From contig CAITYF010000029.1 in assembly GCA_903896545.1 (NCBI GenBank), forward strand, positions 1-64,000: DNA of 64,000 nucleotides, in the 5' to 3' direction. Shown here piece after piece: positions 45,018-53,329 of the stretch. This DNA is from an uncultured Myxococcales bacterium (GTDB lineage: Bacteria; Myxococcota_A; UBA9042). Each line of letters begins with the position of its first letter. Position 1 is the stretch's first letter. The translations under genes were made by a program, and so were the position numbers. The notes under the pieces were generated by a model, which was given only the letters and a program-made list of their open reading frames with translations, had not been told where the DNA came from and did no database searches.

Positions 45018-45536
45018 ATGGCGACGGAATACCGCGTCAAACGCGGCGACAAAGTGCAAAGTGTGACGATCATCGAGGATCGCGGCGAGACAGTCGTTGT
45101 GGAGATCGATGGGCAGCGACAGGAATTGTCGGTGCACGCGCTTCCGGATGGTCGGACGGCCGTGGCGACGCCGGAACGGCGCGTGGCGCTCCGCGCAGTG
45201 ACGACGAAGCAGGGGCTGTTGGTCGTGGACACGCACGTTCAGCGAACTTTTGAGGTCGAAGACGCGCGGGTGAGCTGGCTGGCGGGCGCGACAGGCGGCA
45301 AAGGCGCAGCAGGTGGTCGCGTCACCGCGTCGATGCCTGGTCGGGTGGTGCGCGTGCCGGTCGTGCTGGACGAGATCGTGCAACCCGGTAGTGTGGTCGC
45401 CGTGCTGGAAGCGATGAAGATGGAGAACGACGTGAAGGCGCCCGGCGGTGGCAAAGTGGTCGAGATCGCCGTCAAAGAAGGGTCGGACGTCGAAGCAGGC
45501 GCGCTTCTGGTTCGCTTGGAACCCGTTCATGAGTAA
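45018..45536 (+). CDS. Biotin carboxyl carrier protein
   Basis: 172 residues. The biotinyl domain (~95-172) carries the biotin-accepting Lys (about K134) in EAMKMEND. The N-terminal ~90 residues form a beta-rich domain as seen in the carrier regions of acyl-CoA carboxylase alpha chains. It begins nine bases after accC. The arrangement of a split carboxylase and carrier suggests a propionyl/methylcrotonyl-type enzyme rather than the AccB of fatty acid synthesis, though this is inference. Confidence 0.88.
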   Translation: MATEYRVKRGDKVQSVTIIEDRGETVVVEIDGQRQELSVHALPDGRTAVATPERRVALRAVTTKQGLLVVDTHVQRTFEVEDARVSWLAGATGGKGAAGGRVTASMPGRVVRVPVVLDEIVQPGSVVAVLEAMKMENDVKAPGGGKVVEIAVKEGSDVEAGALLVRLEPVHE

Positions 45537-46431
45537 CAGCATTGAAAGCGTCGCGCTGCATTTGACGGTGCCGGAAACGGAAGTGGACGGGCTGACCGGA
45601 CTGTGCTGGCTGTTGTCGCCGCGCGGCGTCCTGCTGGAAGACGCGTTTACGCTGGGCAGCGACGCTTTGCCGGTCGGCCAGACGCGGATGACGCTCTACG
45701 TGCCGCCCGAAGAAGCTGAAAAAGCCCAAGCACTGCTCACGAGTGAGTGCGCTGCGGCAGGAATTTCGGCGCAACTGAGTCAGGAGCCGCTGCCGCACGA
45801 GGACTGGAATCGGGTCTGGAAGCTGCACTACAAGCCGTTCAACCTGGGGCGGCGGCTGCGGATCGAGCCCGCGTGGCTGGTGGAACCGGAGCAGGTGGGG
45901 CAGATTCGGCTGATCGTCGATCCCGGTCTGGCTTTTGGCACGGGCACGCACGAAACGACACGGCTGTGCTTGCAGGCGGTTGAGCATTGGGCGGACGGGC
46001 AAACGGCGGACCTGTCGCAGATCGCCATGCTGGACGTGGGTACCGGTTCGGGCGTTCTGGCGATTCTGGCGGTGCGTCTGGGCGTGGGACGCGCGGTGGG
46101 CACCGAGATCGAACGCGACGCGGTGGCGAGTGCGCAGCGCAACGTGGAGCTGAACGGCGTCGCGGACCGGCTGACGTTACACCACACGGGCGATCCACGA
46201 GACGTGGCGGGCAAATTTCCACTTGTTGTCGCCAACATTCTCTCCTCGGTCCTGCTGCCGATGGCGCCCAACCTGGCGCGCAAAGTGGCGCCGCGCGGCA
46301 CGTTGATCCTGTCGGGACTGCTGGCGCGTGAGTTGCCAACGGTGACGGAGGCGTACCAGCGCCACGGTCTGGAACCCGTCACGAACGTGACGGAGAACGG
46401 CTGGGCGGCGCTGACCTTGCGCCGACCGTAA
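45529..46431 (+). CDS. prmA: Ribosomal protein L11 methyltransferase
   Basis: 300 residues from ATG 45529, eight bases before the carrier gene's stop. The family-diagnostic DPGLAFGTGTHETT (~residue 130) and SAM motif L-D-V-G-T-G-S-G-V-L are present, as is the N-I-L motif (V-V-A-N-I-L). PrmA trimethylates several amino groups of L11. Such association with a carboxylase operon is a common accC-prmA pairing in bacteria. Its start lies within the previous reading frame, consistent with translational coupling. Confidence 0.93.
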   Translation: MSNSIESVALHLTVPETEVDGLTGLCWLLSPRGVLLEDAFTLGSDALPVGQTRMTLYVPPEEAEKAQALLTSECAAAGISAQLSQEPLPHEDWNRVWKLHYKPFNLGRRLRIEPAWLVEPEQVGQIRLIVDPGLAFGTGTHETTRLCLQAVEHWADGQTADLSQIAMLDVGTGSGVLAILAVRLGVGRAVGTEIERDAVASAQRNVELNGVADRLTLHHTGDPRDVAGKFPLVVANILSSVLLPMAPNLARKVAPRGTLILSGLLARELPTVTEAYQRHGLEPVTNVTENGWAALTLRRP

Positions 46432-46440
46432 AGGGCTGAC

Positions 46441-47127
46441 ATGCGCCATTTGCTGCACGCCCTGCCGGGCGAATCGGCTGAAATCGTTGTGGACGCGGCG
46501 GTGCGGCACCGCCTGAAGCGCGTGCTGCGCCTCAACGACGGCGAAGCGCTGATCTTGTGCGACGGCGCCTATCACACCCAGGACGTGACTTGGCACGGCG
46601 ACCGCTTCGTCGCGACGGCCGCGCCGCAGACCCACGCGCCGCTCAAGACGCAGTTGCATGTGGCCGCTGGCGTATTGAAGGGCGAAAGGCAGGAGTGGCT
46701 CATCGAGAAGTCGGCTGAGCTCGGTGTGGACGTTTTTGTGCCACTGCAACTCGATCACGGCGTGGTGCGGGTCCACGACGGCGCGGACAAACAAGCCCGC
46801 TGGCAGGCGATTGCGGACGGCGCGTTGGAACAGTGCGGGCGCACGTGGCGCATGCAGGTCACGCTCCCGATGACGCTCGCTCAATGGCTACCGGGTACGC
46901 GCGCGTGGTTCGCCGATGAGACCGGAGGCGCGTGCTGGACGACGGTGACAAGCCAGCCGACCGACCTCCCGTGGCGCATCGCGCTGGGGCCCGAAGGCGG
47001 TTGGTCGGCCAAGGAGCGCGGATTGCTGCACCAGCACGGCGCGGACGCGATTAGTTTGGGGCCTCTCGTGCTCCGAGCCGAAACAGCGGGGCTGGTGGCG
47101 GCGGCAATCGTTCGCAATCAGCCGTAG
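46441..47127 (+). CDS. rsmE: 16S rRNA (uracil1498-N3)-methyltransferase
   Basis: 228 residues. SPOUT-family signatures are present: G-P-E-G-G-W-S near 180 and L-G-P-L-V-L-R-A-E-T-A near 207, with an N-terminal PUA-like part (R-H-L-L-H). It methylates N3 of U1498 in the 30S decoding centre. It is the last gene of the carboxylase-prmA operon, ten bases after prmA. Confidence 0.92.
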   Translation: MRHLLHALPGESAEIVVDAAVRHRLKRVLRLNDGEALILCDGAYHTQDVTWHGDRFVATAAPQTHAPLKTQLHVAAGVLKGERQEWLIEKSAELGVDVFVPLQLDHGVVRVHDGADKQARWQAIADGALEQCGRTWRMQVTLPMTLAQWLPGTRAWFADETGGACWTTVTSQPTDLPWRIALGPEGGWSAKERGLLHQHGADAISLGPLVLRAETAGLVAAAIVRNQP

Positions 47128-47470
47128 TTGGGAAGCGAGAACGGCAGACTCGGCCTGATCGCTGCTTGTTGAACCTCTGTGATCGCGCCCCGGCTGAAAC
47201 CGCCGGATTCTGTCAACTCGGATTCTAGCAATCTGTATTTGCTCACGTTTTGCGAAACGAGCGATAGCGACGAAATTCGATCGGAGTCGCGATTCAAGCC
47301 GATTCCAATCAACTGATTTCACGCAGGTTTTGCGAGCAAGTGGCAAAAATCTTGACGTGAAACGAGAAGTCAATTGCCAGCGGTCGATTCCTTGGGTTAA
47401 GGTTCCAGACGTCTTCAGGTGTGCAGCCTTGCGGGAATCGCAGAAAAGCATAGCAAAGACTCGGAGTTGA
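47128..47470. other. AT-richer intergenic region before the M74 endopeptidase gene
   Basis: About 340 bases with lower GC than the surroundings. TTGACG at about 47353 could be a -35 element, but no good -10 lies at the expected distance. Repeated GATTC/GATTCxA words are scattered through it. No open frame or RNA gene is recognisable. Confidence 0.35.
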
Positions 47471-48505
47471 ATGACGTTTCGCCTCAACATCGCTGTGCTG
47501 ACGACTGCCTTCGCGGTGCTGCTTCCCGGCGTGCCGGCGTGGGCGCGCGGCGGCAACACGGCACCGCAAGCGACGCGCGAACCGGCCAATGATGCCGCCG
47601 GCACAGGCGAAGAGGACGACGGCGCGCTCTTTGACGCTGATGCTTCCGCCGACCTGAAGCTGCTCAACGGCCAGCGCTGGACGCCCGAAGACGTGGGCCC
47701 CAACCCCGCACTCGCTGGGTCGAACATCGCCGGTCCGCAAGAGATGCCCAGCCGCGCGATGCGTGCGGCGATTCGCGAAGCCAACTACGCCGTCAAGCCG
47801 GGTGACACGCTCCGGAACATCGCCTACCGCTACATGATGTCGCCCGCGGCCGTCGCCGTGGTGAACAATCTGCCCTTCGACGGACAGCACGACCCGCAGC
47901 TGAAAGTGGGTCAGGTTCTGACGCTGCCGGTTCTGGCTGGCGCGCCCATAGGTTTCAAAGAAGGCGAGCAGCTGACCAGCGGCCCCGGCATTTCCGCCAT
48001 GAAAACGGATGATTCCAATTGGGGTCGCCCGGAAATGGTGCAACTGCTGCGTACCGCATTCCGCGAAATGAACAAGCGCTGGCCGCAGAAGCACCCGGTG
48101 CTGATCGGCTCGCTGTCGCGGCCGGGTGGCGGTCGTTTGGGCCACCACAAGTCGCACCGTTCGGGTCAGGACGTCGACATCGGCTATCTGTGCAACAGCG
48201 CGAACCGCGACCGGTGGGGCAAGCCCGCAGTCAATGAAGTCGACTGGCAGCGCATGTGGTTTGTTGTCGACACGCTGGAGCGGTCGGGCCAGTTGGCTGC
48301 GATCTTCATGGCGCCACAGCTGCAGCGGAAGCTCTACGAGTACGCGGCGGCGCATGGCGAGTCGGAGTCGCGGCTGGAACATCTGTTCCAGTTTGGCCCC
48401 AAGGGTAGCCACGGCGACACGCTGATTCGCAACGCTGCGGGCCACCGCGACCACTTCCATGTCCGCTTTATCACCGCGCGGGACATGGGCGGCCGGGATT
48501 CGTAA
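47471..48505 (+). CDS. LysM + penicillin-insensitive murein endopeptidase (M74, MepA-like)
   Basis: 344 residues. A signal peptide ends near A-W-A-R. A LysM-like peptidoglycan-binding motif spans ~105-155 (Y-A-V-K-P-G-D-T-L-R-N-I-A then V-V-N-N-L and V-G-Q-V-L). The catalytic domain shows the zinc motifs GHHKSHRSGQDVDIGY (~219-234) and GHRDHFHVRF (near the C-terminus). It cleaves D-Ala-meso-DAP cross-links in peptidoglycan. LysM in front of this family is a less common order. The protein is periplasmic. It is convergent with the esterase gene. Confidence 0.88.
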   Translation: MTFRLNIAVLTTAFAVLLPGVPAWARGGNTAPQATREPANDAAGTGEEDDGALFDADASADLKLLNGQRWTPEDVGPNPALAGSNIAGPQEMPSRAMRAAIREANYAVKPGDTLRNIAYRYMMSPAAVAVVNNLPFDGQHDPQLKVGQVLTLPVLAGAPIGFKEGEQLTSGPGISAMKTDDSNWGRPEMVQLLRTAFREMNKRWPQKHPVLIGSLSRPGGGRLGHHKSHRSGQDVDIGYLCNSANRDRWGKPAVNEVDWQRMWFVVDTLERSGQLAAIFMAPQLQRKLYEYAAAHGESESRLEHLFQFGPKGSHGDTLIRNAAGHRDHFHVRFITARDMGGRDS

Positions 48506-48637
48506 CCGCGGCTATACACGCTGACCGATTTCCAAGTTCACAGCCGCCGACAGCGGGGCGTACCACCGCAGGTGCACGCTTCGCGGTCCCAGTCCGAAAC
48601 GCAACAGGCCTCGCTCCGTTCAAGTATTCGAATTTGT

Positions 48638-49414
48638 TCAGGATGTGTAGCGCTGCAGCCAGTCCACAACTTCCTGAACAACCTGCGGCCCCGCATCTGT
48701 ACGCGGCAGCAAGTGTCCTGCCTTCGGGACGATGTGGACGATCGCCTCGCTGCCCAACAGGCGTCGCGCGATCGCGGTTGCGCGTGCGCAGGGAATGGTC
48801 ACGTCGGCAGACCCGTGGAGCACGAGCGCGCGCATCGGCGGCGTCTGCGCGACGACCAAGTCCATCAGCGCGAGGAACGACGCCCCGGCGCGCAGTGGAA
48901 CCGCTGCATAGCACGGTGACTTTTGCCCGTTCGCGAGCAATGGGTCAGCCTTGCCGAGCACTTCAGGCCAGCCCAGCCGCGCGAGGGTGCCCATCGCCAC
49001 CCGCTGCCACTCGGGCAGAACCAGCGCCGGCGCGAGCAACGCGATGTGCCCCAGGCGCCCCGACGGTCGCCGCCGGGCGATGAGCAGCGTCAGGAGCGTT
49101 CCCATCGACAACCCGACGTGGTGAACGCGATCGCAACGCGCGTCGAGCCACGCCAGCGCATCTTCCGCCGACTTCAGCCAATCGTCCCACGTCGTCTCGT
49201 TCAGCGCGTGCACAGTCGTCGCGTGACCCGCCAGCACGGGCATGGCGACCGTGAAGCCTTGCTGGGCGAGCGCTTGGGCAACAGGCGCCACCTCCCATGG
49301 CGAACCGGTGAAGCCGTGCAGCACGAGGACGCCTTCGCGACCACCTTCGATGGCCATCGGCTCAGCGCCGGGCGGGCACCCGTGCGGTGGGCGCAACGAC
49401 TGAGGCAGAATCAT
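48638..49414 (-). CDS. Alpha/beta-hydrolase, carboxylesterase-like
   Basis: 258 residues from ATG 49414, which has GGAGG at seven bases. The Ser nucleophile lies in G-L-S-M-G (S ~103), with the oxyanion H-G-F-T-G near 33-37, Asp in H-G-S-A-D-V-T-I-P and His in A-G-H-L-L-P. No signal peptide is seen. It resembles Est30-type carboxylesterases. The start overlaps the stop of the upstream methyltransferase gene (ATGA), so the two are co-transcribed. The physiological ester is unknown. Confidence 0.8.
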   Translation of the reverse strand: MILPQSLRPPHGCPPGAEPMAIEGGREGVLVLHGFTGSPWEVAPVAQALAQQGFTVAMPVLAGHATTVHALNETTWDDWLKSAEDALAWLDARCDRVHHVGLSMGTLLTLLIARRRPSGRLGHIALLAPALVLPEWQRVAMGTLARLGWPEVLGKADPLLANGQKSPCYAAVPLRAGASFLALMDLVVAQTPPMRALVLHGSADVTIPCARATAIARRLLGSEAIVHIVPKAGHLLPRTDAGPQVVQEVVDWLQRYTS

Positions 49415-50511
49415 CGAGACCTCCGTGTGCTGGGCGCGGCGATGATACCGGCGATCAGAAAGAGCGAAGCGCCGCCACAGTCGACTTGGCGAGACGTCGC
49501 GTCGCGCAGGGGCAGTTCGCGGATCGCCTGCGGTTCCGGCGTCAGGATCGCGGCACGCGCACCCAGTGCGTCGCGCAACAGGACTGCGCAAAGACGCTGG
49601 AGCAGGCGGCGTGCCTCATTGCGACCACCCAAACGGCGTCCCCACGGGGGATTCACGACGACGCACTCCGGACGAAAACCGTCGCGCAGTTGGCTTGCAA
49701 TCTCCACGGGACGAAAATCGATCGCACCAGCCACGCCAGCGCGTTCTGCATTGCGGATCGCGACGGCGATCACGTCGGCATCGAGATCGCCGGCCACGAT
49801 CGGACCGCGCGTGACCACTACCTCGGCTTGCGGCGACGGCGGCAAGTGCCAAGCGTCGACGTCCCACGGCCGCACAGACACGGCGCAGTGCCAAGTCGCC
49901 GCCTCGATCGCCAAGGTCCCGCTGCCGCACATCGGGTCCCACAGCGCTTGCGTGCCGTCGTAACCGACCGCGCGAAGCATCGCGGCGGCAACCGTCTCCC
50001 GCAGCGGCGCCTCGCCCTGCTCTGTTCGCCAACCGCGCTGGTGCATCGGCCGCCCGGCGGCGTCCACGGACACTTCCACCTCCGGCCCCGTCACGCGGAT
50101 CAAAAGAGTCAACGGCGGATGTTCGCCTTTGGGCCTCAGCGCCAAGATGCGATCGGTCTCGTGGGCGAGCCACCCCGCCCGCGCCGAGGTCGCCTTGCGC
50201 ACCGACCAACGCACGTGCACCGACTCCGGCAGCGGCCACAGCGCCCAGGGAAGCGATGCCAAGAGCCGCCGCAATTCCTGACCATCGCGCACGTCAGATC
50301 GGCCGATTCGCACGTACAAACGCGAGGCGCAGCGCAGCGCCTGCGTCACCCGCGGCAGGTCGGACCACGCAATCTCGACGTCCGCACCGCCGTCCACGGA
50401 GTCCGGTTGGAGGCCAAGCGCGCGCAGTTCTTCCTCCACATCAGCCTCCAAACCGGGCGACGCAGCGACGAAACAACGGGCGATCTCTGGAGTGGCAAGG
50501 ACTGAATTCAT
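49411..50511 (-). CDS. RlmL/RlmK-like 23S rRNA (guanine-N2) methyltransferase
   Basis: 366 residues. An N-terminal ferredoxin-like/THUMP region with A-S-P-G-L-E-A-D-V-E-E-E-L-R-A-L-G is followed by a class I SAM domain with D-P-M-C-G-S-G-T-L-A-I-E-A-A (~195) and the catalytic N-P-P-W-G (~290). This matches proteins that methylate guanine in 23S rRNA. It lacks the second methyltransferase domain of E. coli RlmKL. Which guanine is modified cannot be told from sequence alone. Confidence 0.82.
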   Translation of the reverse strand: MNSVLATPEIARCFVAASPGLEADVEEELRALGLQPDSVDGGADVEIAWSDLPRVTQALRCASRLYVRIGRSDVRDGQELRRLLASLPWALWPLPESVHVRWSVRKATSARAGWLAHETDRILALRPKGEHPPLTLLIRVTGPEVEVSVDAAGRPMHQRGWRTEQGEAPLRETVAAAMLRAVGYDGTQALWDPMCGSGTLAIEAATWHCAVSVRPWDVDAWHLPPSPQAEVVVTRGPIVAGDLDADVIAVAIRNAERAGVAGAIDFRPVEIASQLRDGFRPECVVVNPPWGRRLGGRNEARRLLQRLCAVLLRDALGARAAILTPEPQAIRELPLRDATSRQVDCGGASLFLIAGIIAAPSTRRSR

Positions 50512-50553
50512 GTAAAGTTGTTTGTAGCTTGAGGCATCGACGCAAAAGTGCGT

Positions 50554-50581
50554 TTGACGATGGCAGGGGTGTACCGATAAA
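50554..50581 (+). promoter_or_regulatory. Candidate sigma70 promoter for the clan-CD-like lipoprotein gene
   Basis: TTGACG (50554-50559) and GATAAA (50576-50581) are separated by 16 bases, matching five and four of six consensus positions. A start site near 50588 would leave a ~60-base leader before the RBS AAGAGG and ATG 50651. Confidence 0.4.
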
Positions 50582-50650
50582 GTAACGTGTTCTCGACCGC
50601 GCGGGCACTCTGCCGCGGTCTCCGGGATTCCTGCCCCAAGAGGCTACTTC

Positions 50651-53230
50651 ATGTTTGCACGTCCGTTCGCCAGCGTCACCTCCAAGTCGACGCTTCTTGC
50701 CTTCGCGCTTTCCGCCCTCGCACTGGGCGCGTGTTCGACGACCACCAACAATGGCACCGGCACGGGGACGGACGCGTCCGGGTGCTTCCCGAACTGTAAG
50801 GACGTGAAGACCGGCGACGGCACCAGCAGCGGCGGCGACGGCACTGGCGGCACCGATCAAAACGACACGATCGCTCAGGATCCAGACACTTACGTGGATC
50901 CGGGCACCGACGGCCCGCCAGCGAACTTCGAGGGCTACCACGCTTCGGAACTCAACGTCCGCATCGTCGGCCCCAGCGGTCGCGGCCACGCTGTCGTTTC
51001 TGGCTCGGTCGTGGAAGTCGCGGGCGTCGTGTTCGGCAAGGCCGACGACATCTCGTGGACGACGGCCAACGGCGACACCGGCAAAGCGCACGGCTCGCCG
51101 TTCTTCCAGACGGACGCCGTGAAGCTCATCCCCGGCGACAACGTCGTCACGGTGACGGCGACCAACAACACAACGAAGGAAACCGCGAGTGACTCGCTGG
51201 TCATCACGTACAACCCCGTCTTCTCGTTTCAGGATCGCCTCCGCGCGAACCCGAACGTCCTGAAGGTCGCCAAGTCGGGCACCATCACCGCGACGATCGC
51301 GATCGGCAAAGCCAATAACATCGTCGCTGGCAGTGTGACGCTGTTCCGCGTGGACGCGCAGGGCAACACGCTGACGACGTTTGGCGCCATGCTGGACGAC
51401 GGAATCCTAGCGACTTCGGGCGACGAAATTCCCAGCGACGGCATCTACACCCGCAAGATCACGGTGACGGAAAACACAGCGGGCGACGTCCTGCTGCGCG
51501 CGTCGGTGAAGGTGCAGTCGAGCGGCAGCCCGTACACGGCGTACTCGGACATCGCGCACGTGGAAGTCGTCACGGATTGGAATTCGCAGGAGTGCGCGGA
51601 TGCGATGTCGACGTTGAAGGCGGCCAAGGCTGCTTCTGACGCGGCGGGCGGCGGTGCGGCCGGCACAAAGGCGGCGATCGACAGCCTAAAGGCGAGCTCC
51701 GTGGTCGACGCGGCCGGTGCGGCGAGCCCGATTCCGGGCGGCGCTGACGGCTACGGCGCGTGGGTCAAGTTCAAGTCCGGCGTGCTCGGCGCGGTCTCGA
51801 TCGGCGATGGCACGACGCGCGGCGGCGACAGCGCAGGCGCGGGCGGTCCGGCGGATGAAACCGACGCGGCGCTATCCACGGTGCAATTGCAGTCCCGCCG
51901 CGTGATGATGCTGGACCCGTACTCGACTGATTTTGGTCCTGATGAAATCGCGTCGGCCGGCAAACTCGCGGCGACCAACAGCTGCCCGGCGTTCACGACC
52001 GACCAGCCCAAGCCCGCGGACGCGAACCTCAAGGCGTTCCGCCACGCGTACGAATACGGCGTCTTCGCGGTCGCGACGCACGGCGATGCGTACTTCAAGG
52101 ACCTGGACAAGACCGGCTACGACATGAAGCACGCCGGCTCGCAGGAAGTTCTCTGGACTGGCCATCTGGTCAACCCGAACTACTTCGGCAAGGCCGGCGC
52201 GGCGGCGACCGTCTGCTCGGACACCAAGGCGTGCGGACCGGAAAGCGAGTGCTTCGTCAACGCGATCGGCGGCAACGGCGTGTGCGTCGACCATTTGACC
52301 GCGGACCTGCGCCGCGGCCGCGTGATCCTTGGCTCCAACGGCAACTACGGCGTCACCGGTCGCTACTTCAGCCACCACGCCGTGCAGAACTTCCCGCGTT
52401 CGCTGGAATACCTCGGTGCCTGCCGCAGCATCTGGAACGGCACACTGGCCGGCGAATTCCTCGCGACCGGCGCCGCTGCGGTTGCGGGCTACAGCGGCTA
52501 CGTGGCCAACGACTTTGCCACCAAGTGGGGCGGCACGTTCTTTGACAACCTGATCTCGCAAAAGCAGCTCTCCGGCGTTGCGCACGTGCAGATCGAAGAC
52601 ACGACGAACCCTGGCACGGCGTTTACGCTGATCGGCGCGCAGAACCTTGATGCGGCTTTCTCCGACGTGCTCAACGCGTCATTTGAGGCGGGCAACATCG
52701 AAGGTTGGCTGAAGACCGGCGACGGCCGCGTGATTTCGCAGTTCGGCGGAACGACGGCGGTCGGCGGCAAGTTCATGGCGGTCATTTCGACCGGCTTGGG
52801 CTACACGGCGGAAAGCGGCGAGCTCAAGCAGTCGTTCTGCATCCCGGCGGGCAAGACGACGATGTCGTACTGGTGGAAGTACTACAGCGAAGAATTCAAG
52901 GAGTTCTGCGGCTCGATGTACCAGGACGAGTTCTATTGCAAGATTGAAGTGGGCGGCAAATCCAAGACGATCATGGACGTGCGTATTGACGACCTGTGCG
53001 ACGGCGGCAAGCAGTTCAAGGGCCTGACCAAGTCGGACATTGGCTTTGACCAGTCCGGGCCGACAAACAAGGGAACGGACCCCGTGTGGACGACCCCGTG
53101 GGTGCACCAGACCGCGGACATTTCCCCGCTGGCGGGCGGTGCGGCGGTGAACGTGCGCTTCTTCGCGACGGACGCGGGCGACGGCATCTACGACACCGCG
53201 GTGCTGCTGGACAAGCTCGAATTCCAGTAG
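50651..53230 (+). CDS. Lipoprotein with clan-CD-like (caspase/gingipain fold) His/Cys signature
   Basis: 859 residues. Lipobox L-G-A-C near 28, then an Asp/Gly/Thr linker and two Ig-like beta domains (~95-180 and ~190-300). The central region (~340-640) contains hydrophobic strand + H-G (F-A-V-A-T-H-G-D, His477) and hydrophobic strand + A-C (Y-L-G-A-C-R-S, Cys591) followed by F-L-A-T-G-A-A-A-V-A-G-Y-S-G-Y-V. This layout is typical of clan CD peptidases such as gingipain, CHAT and caspase. The His-Cys gap is long, and a small Cys-rich module sits between them. The C-terminal ~170 residues form a jelly-roll-like domain. Whether it is an active protease needs assay. The gene ends at a strong hairpin. 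Confidence 0.65.
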   Translation: MFARPFASVTSKSTLLAFALSALALGACSTTTNNGTGTGTDASGCFPNCKDVKTGDGTSSGGDGTGGTDQNDTIAQDPDTYVDPGTDGPPANFEGYHASELNVRIVGPSGRGHAVVSGSVVEVAGVVFGKADDISWTTANGDTGKAHGSPFFQTDAVKLIPGDNVVTVTATNNTTKETASDSLVITYNPVFSFQDRLRANPNVLKVAKSGTITATIAIGKANNIVAGSVTLFRVDAQGNTLTTFGAMLDDGILATSGDEIPSDGIYTRKITVTENTAGDVLLRASVKVQSSGSPYTAYSDIAHVEVVTDWNSQECADAMSTLKAAKAASDAAGGGAAGTKAAIDSLKASSVVDAAGAASPIPGGADGYGAWVKFKSGVLGAVSIGDGTTRGGDSAGAGGPADETDAALSTVQLQSRRVMMLDPYSTDFGPDEIASAGKLAATNSCPAFTTDQPKPADANLKAFRHAYEYGVFAVATHGDAYFKDLDKTGYDMKHAGSQEVLWTGHLVNPNYFGKAGAAATVCSDTKACGPESECFVNAIGGNGVCVDHLTADLRRGRVILGSNGNYGVTGRYFSHHAVQNFPRSLEYLGACRSIWNGTLAGEFLATGAAAVAGYSGYVANDFATKWGGTFFDNLISQKQLSGVAHVQIEDTTNPGTAFTLIGAQNLDAAFSDVLNASFEAGNIEGWLKTGDGRVISQFGGTTAVGGKFMAVISTGLGYTAESGELKQSFCIPAGKTTMSYWWKYYSEEFKEFCGSMYQDEFYCKIEVGGKSKTIMDVRIDDLCDGGKQFKGLTKSDIGFDQSGPTNKGTDPVWTTPWVHQTADISPLAGGAAVNVRFFATDAGDGIYDTAVLLDKLEFQ

Positions 53231-53262
53231 GCGAGCCGGCGGAATCTGAAATAGGCGACGCA

Positions 53263-53299
53263 GAACACCCTGACGGCCAGCGCGGCGGTCAGGGTGTTC
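53263..53299. terminator. Bidirectional-type hairpin between convergent genes
   Basis: GAACACCCTGAC (53263-53274) and GTCAGGGTGTTC (53288-53299) form a perfect 12-base stem with a 13-base loop, in the 99-base gap between convergent genes. A short T run (CTTTTG) follows on the plus side. It is well placed to end both transcripts. Confidence 0.75.
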
Positions 53300-53329
53300 G
53301 CGCTTTTGCGGTACGTGTGCGGCGGACGC

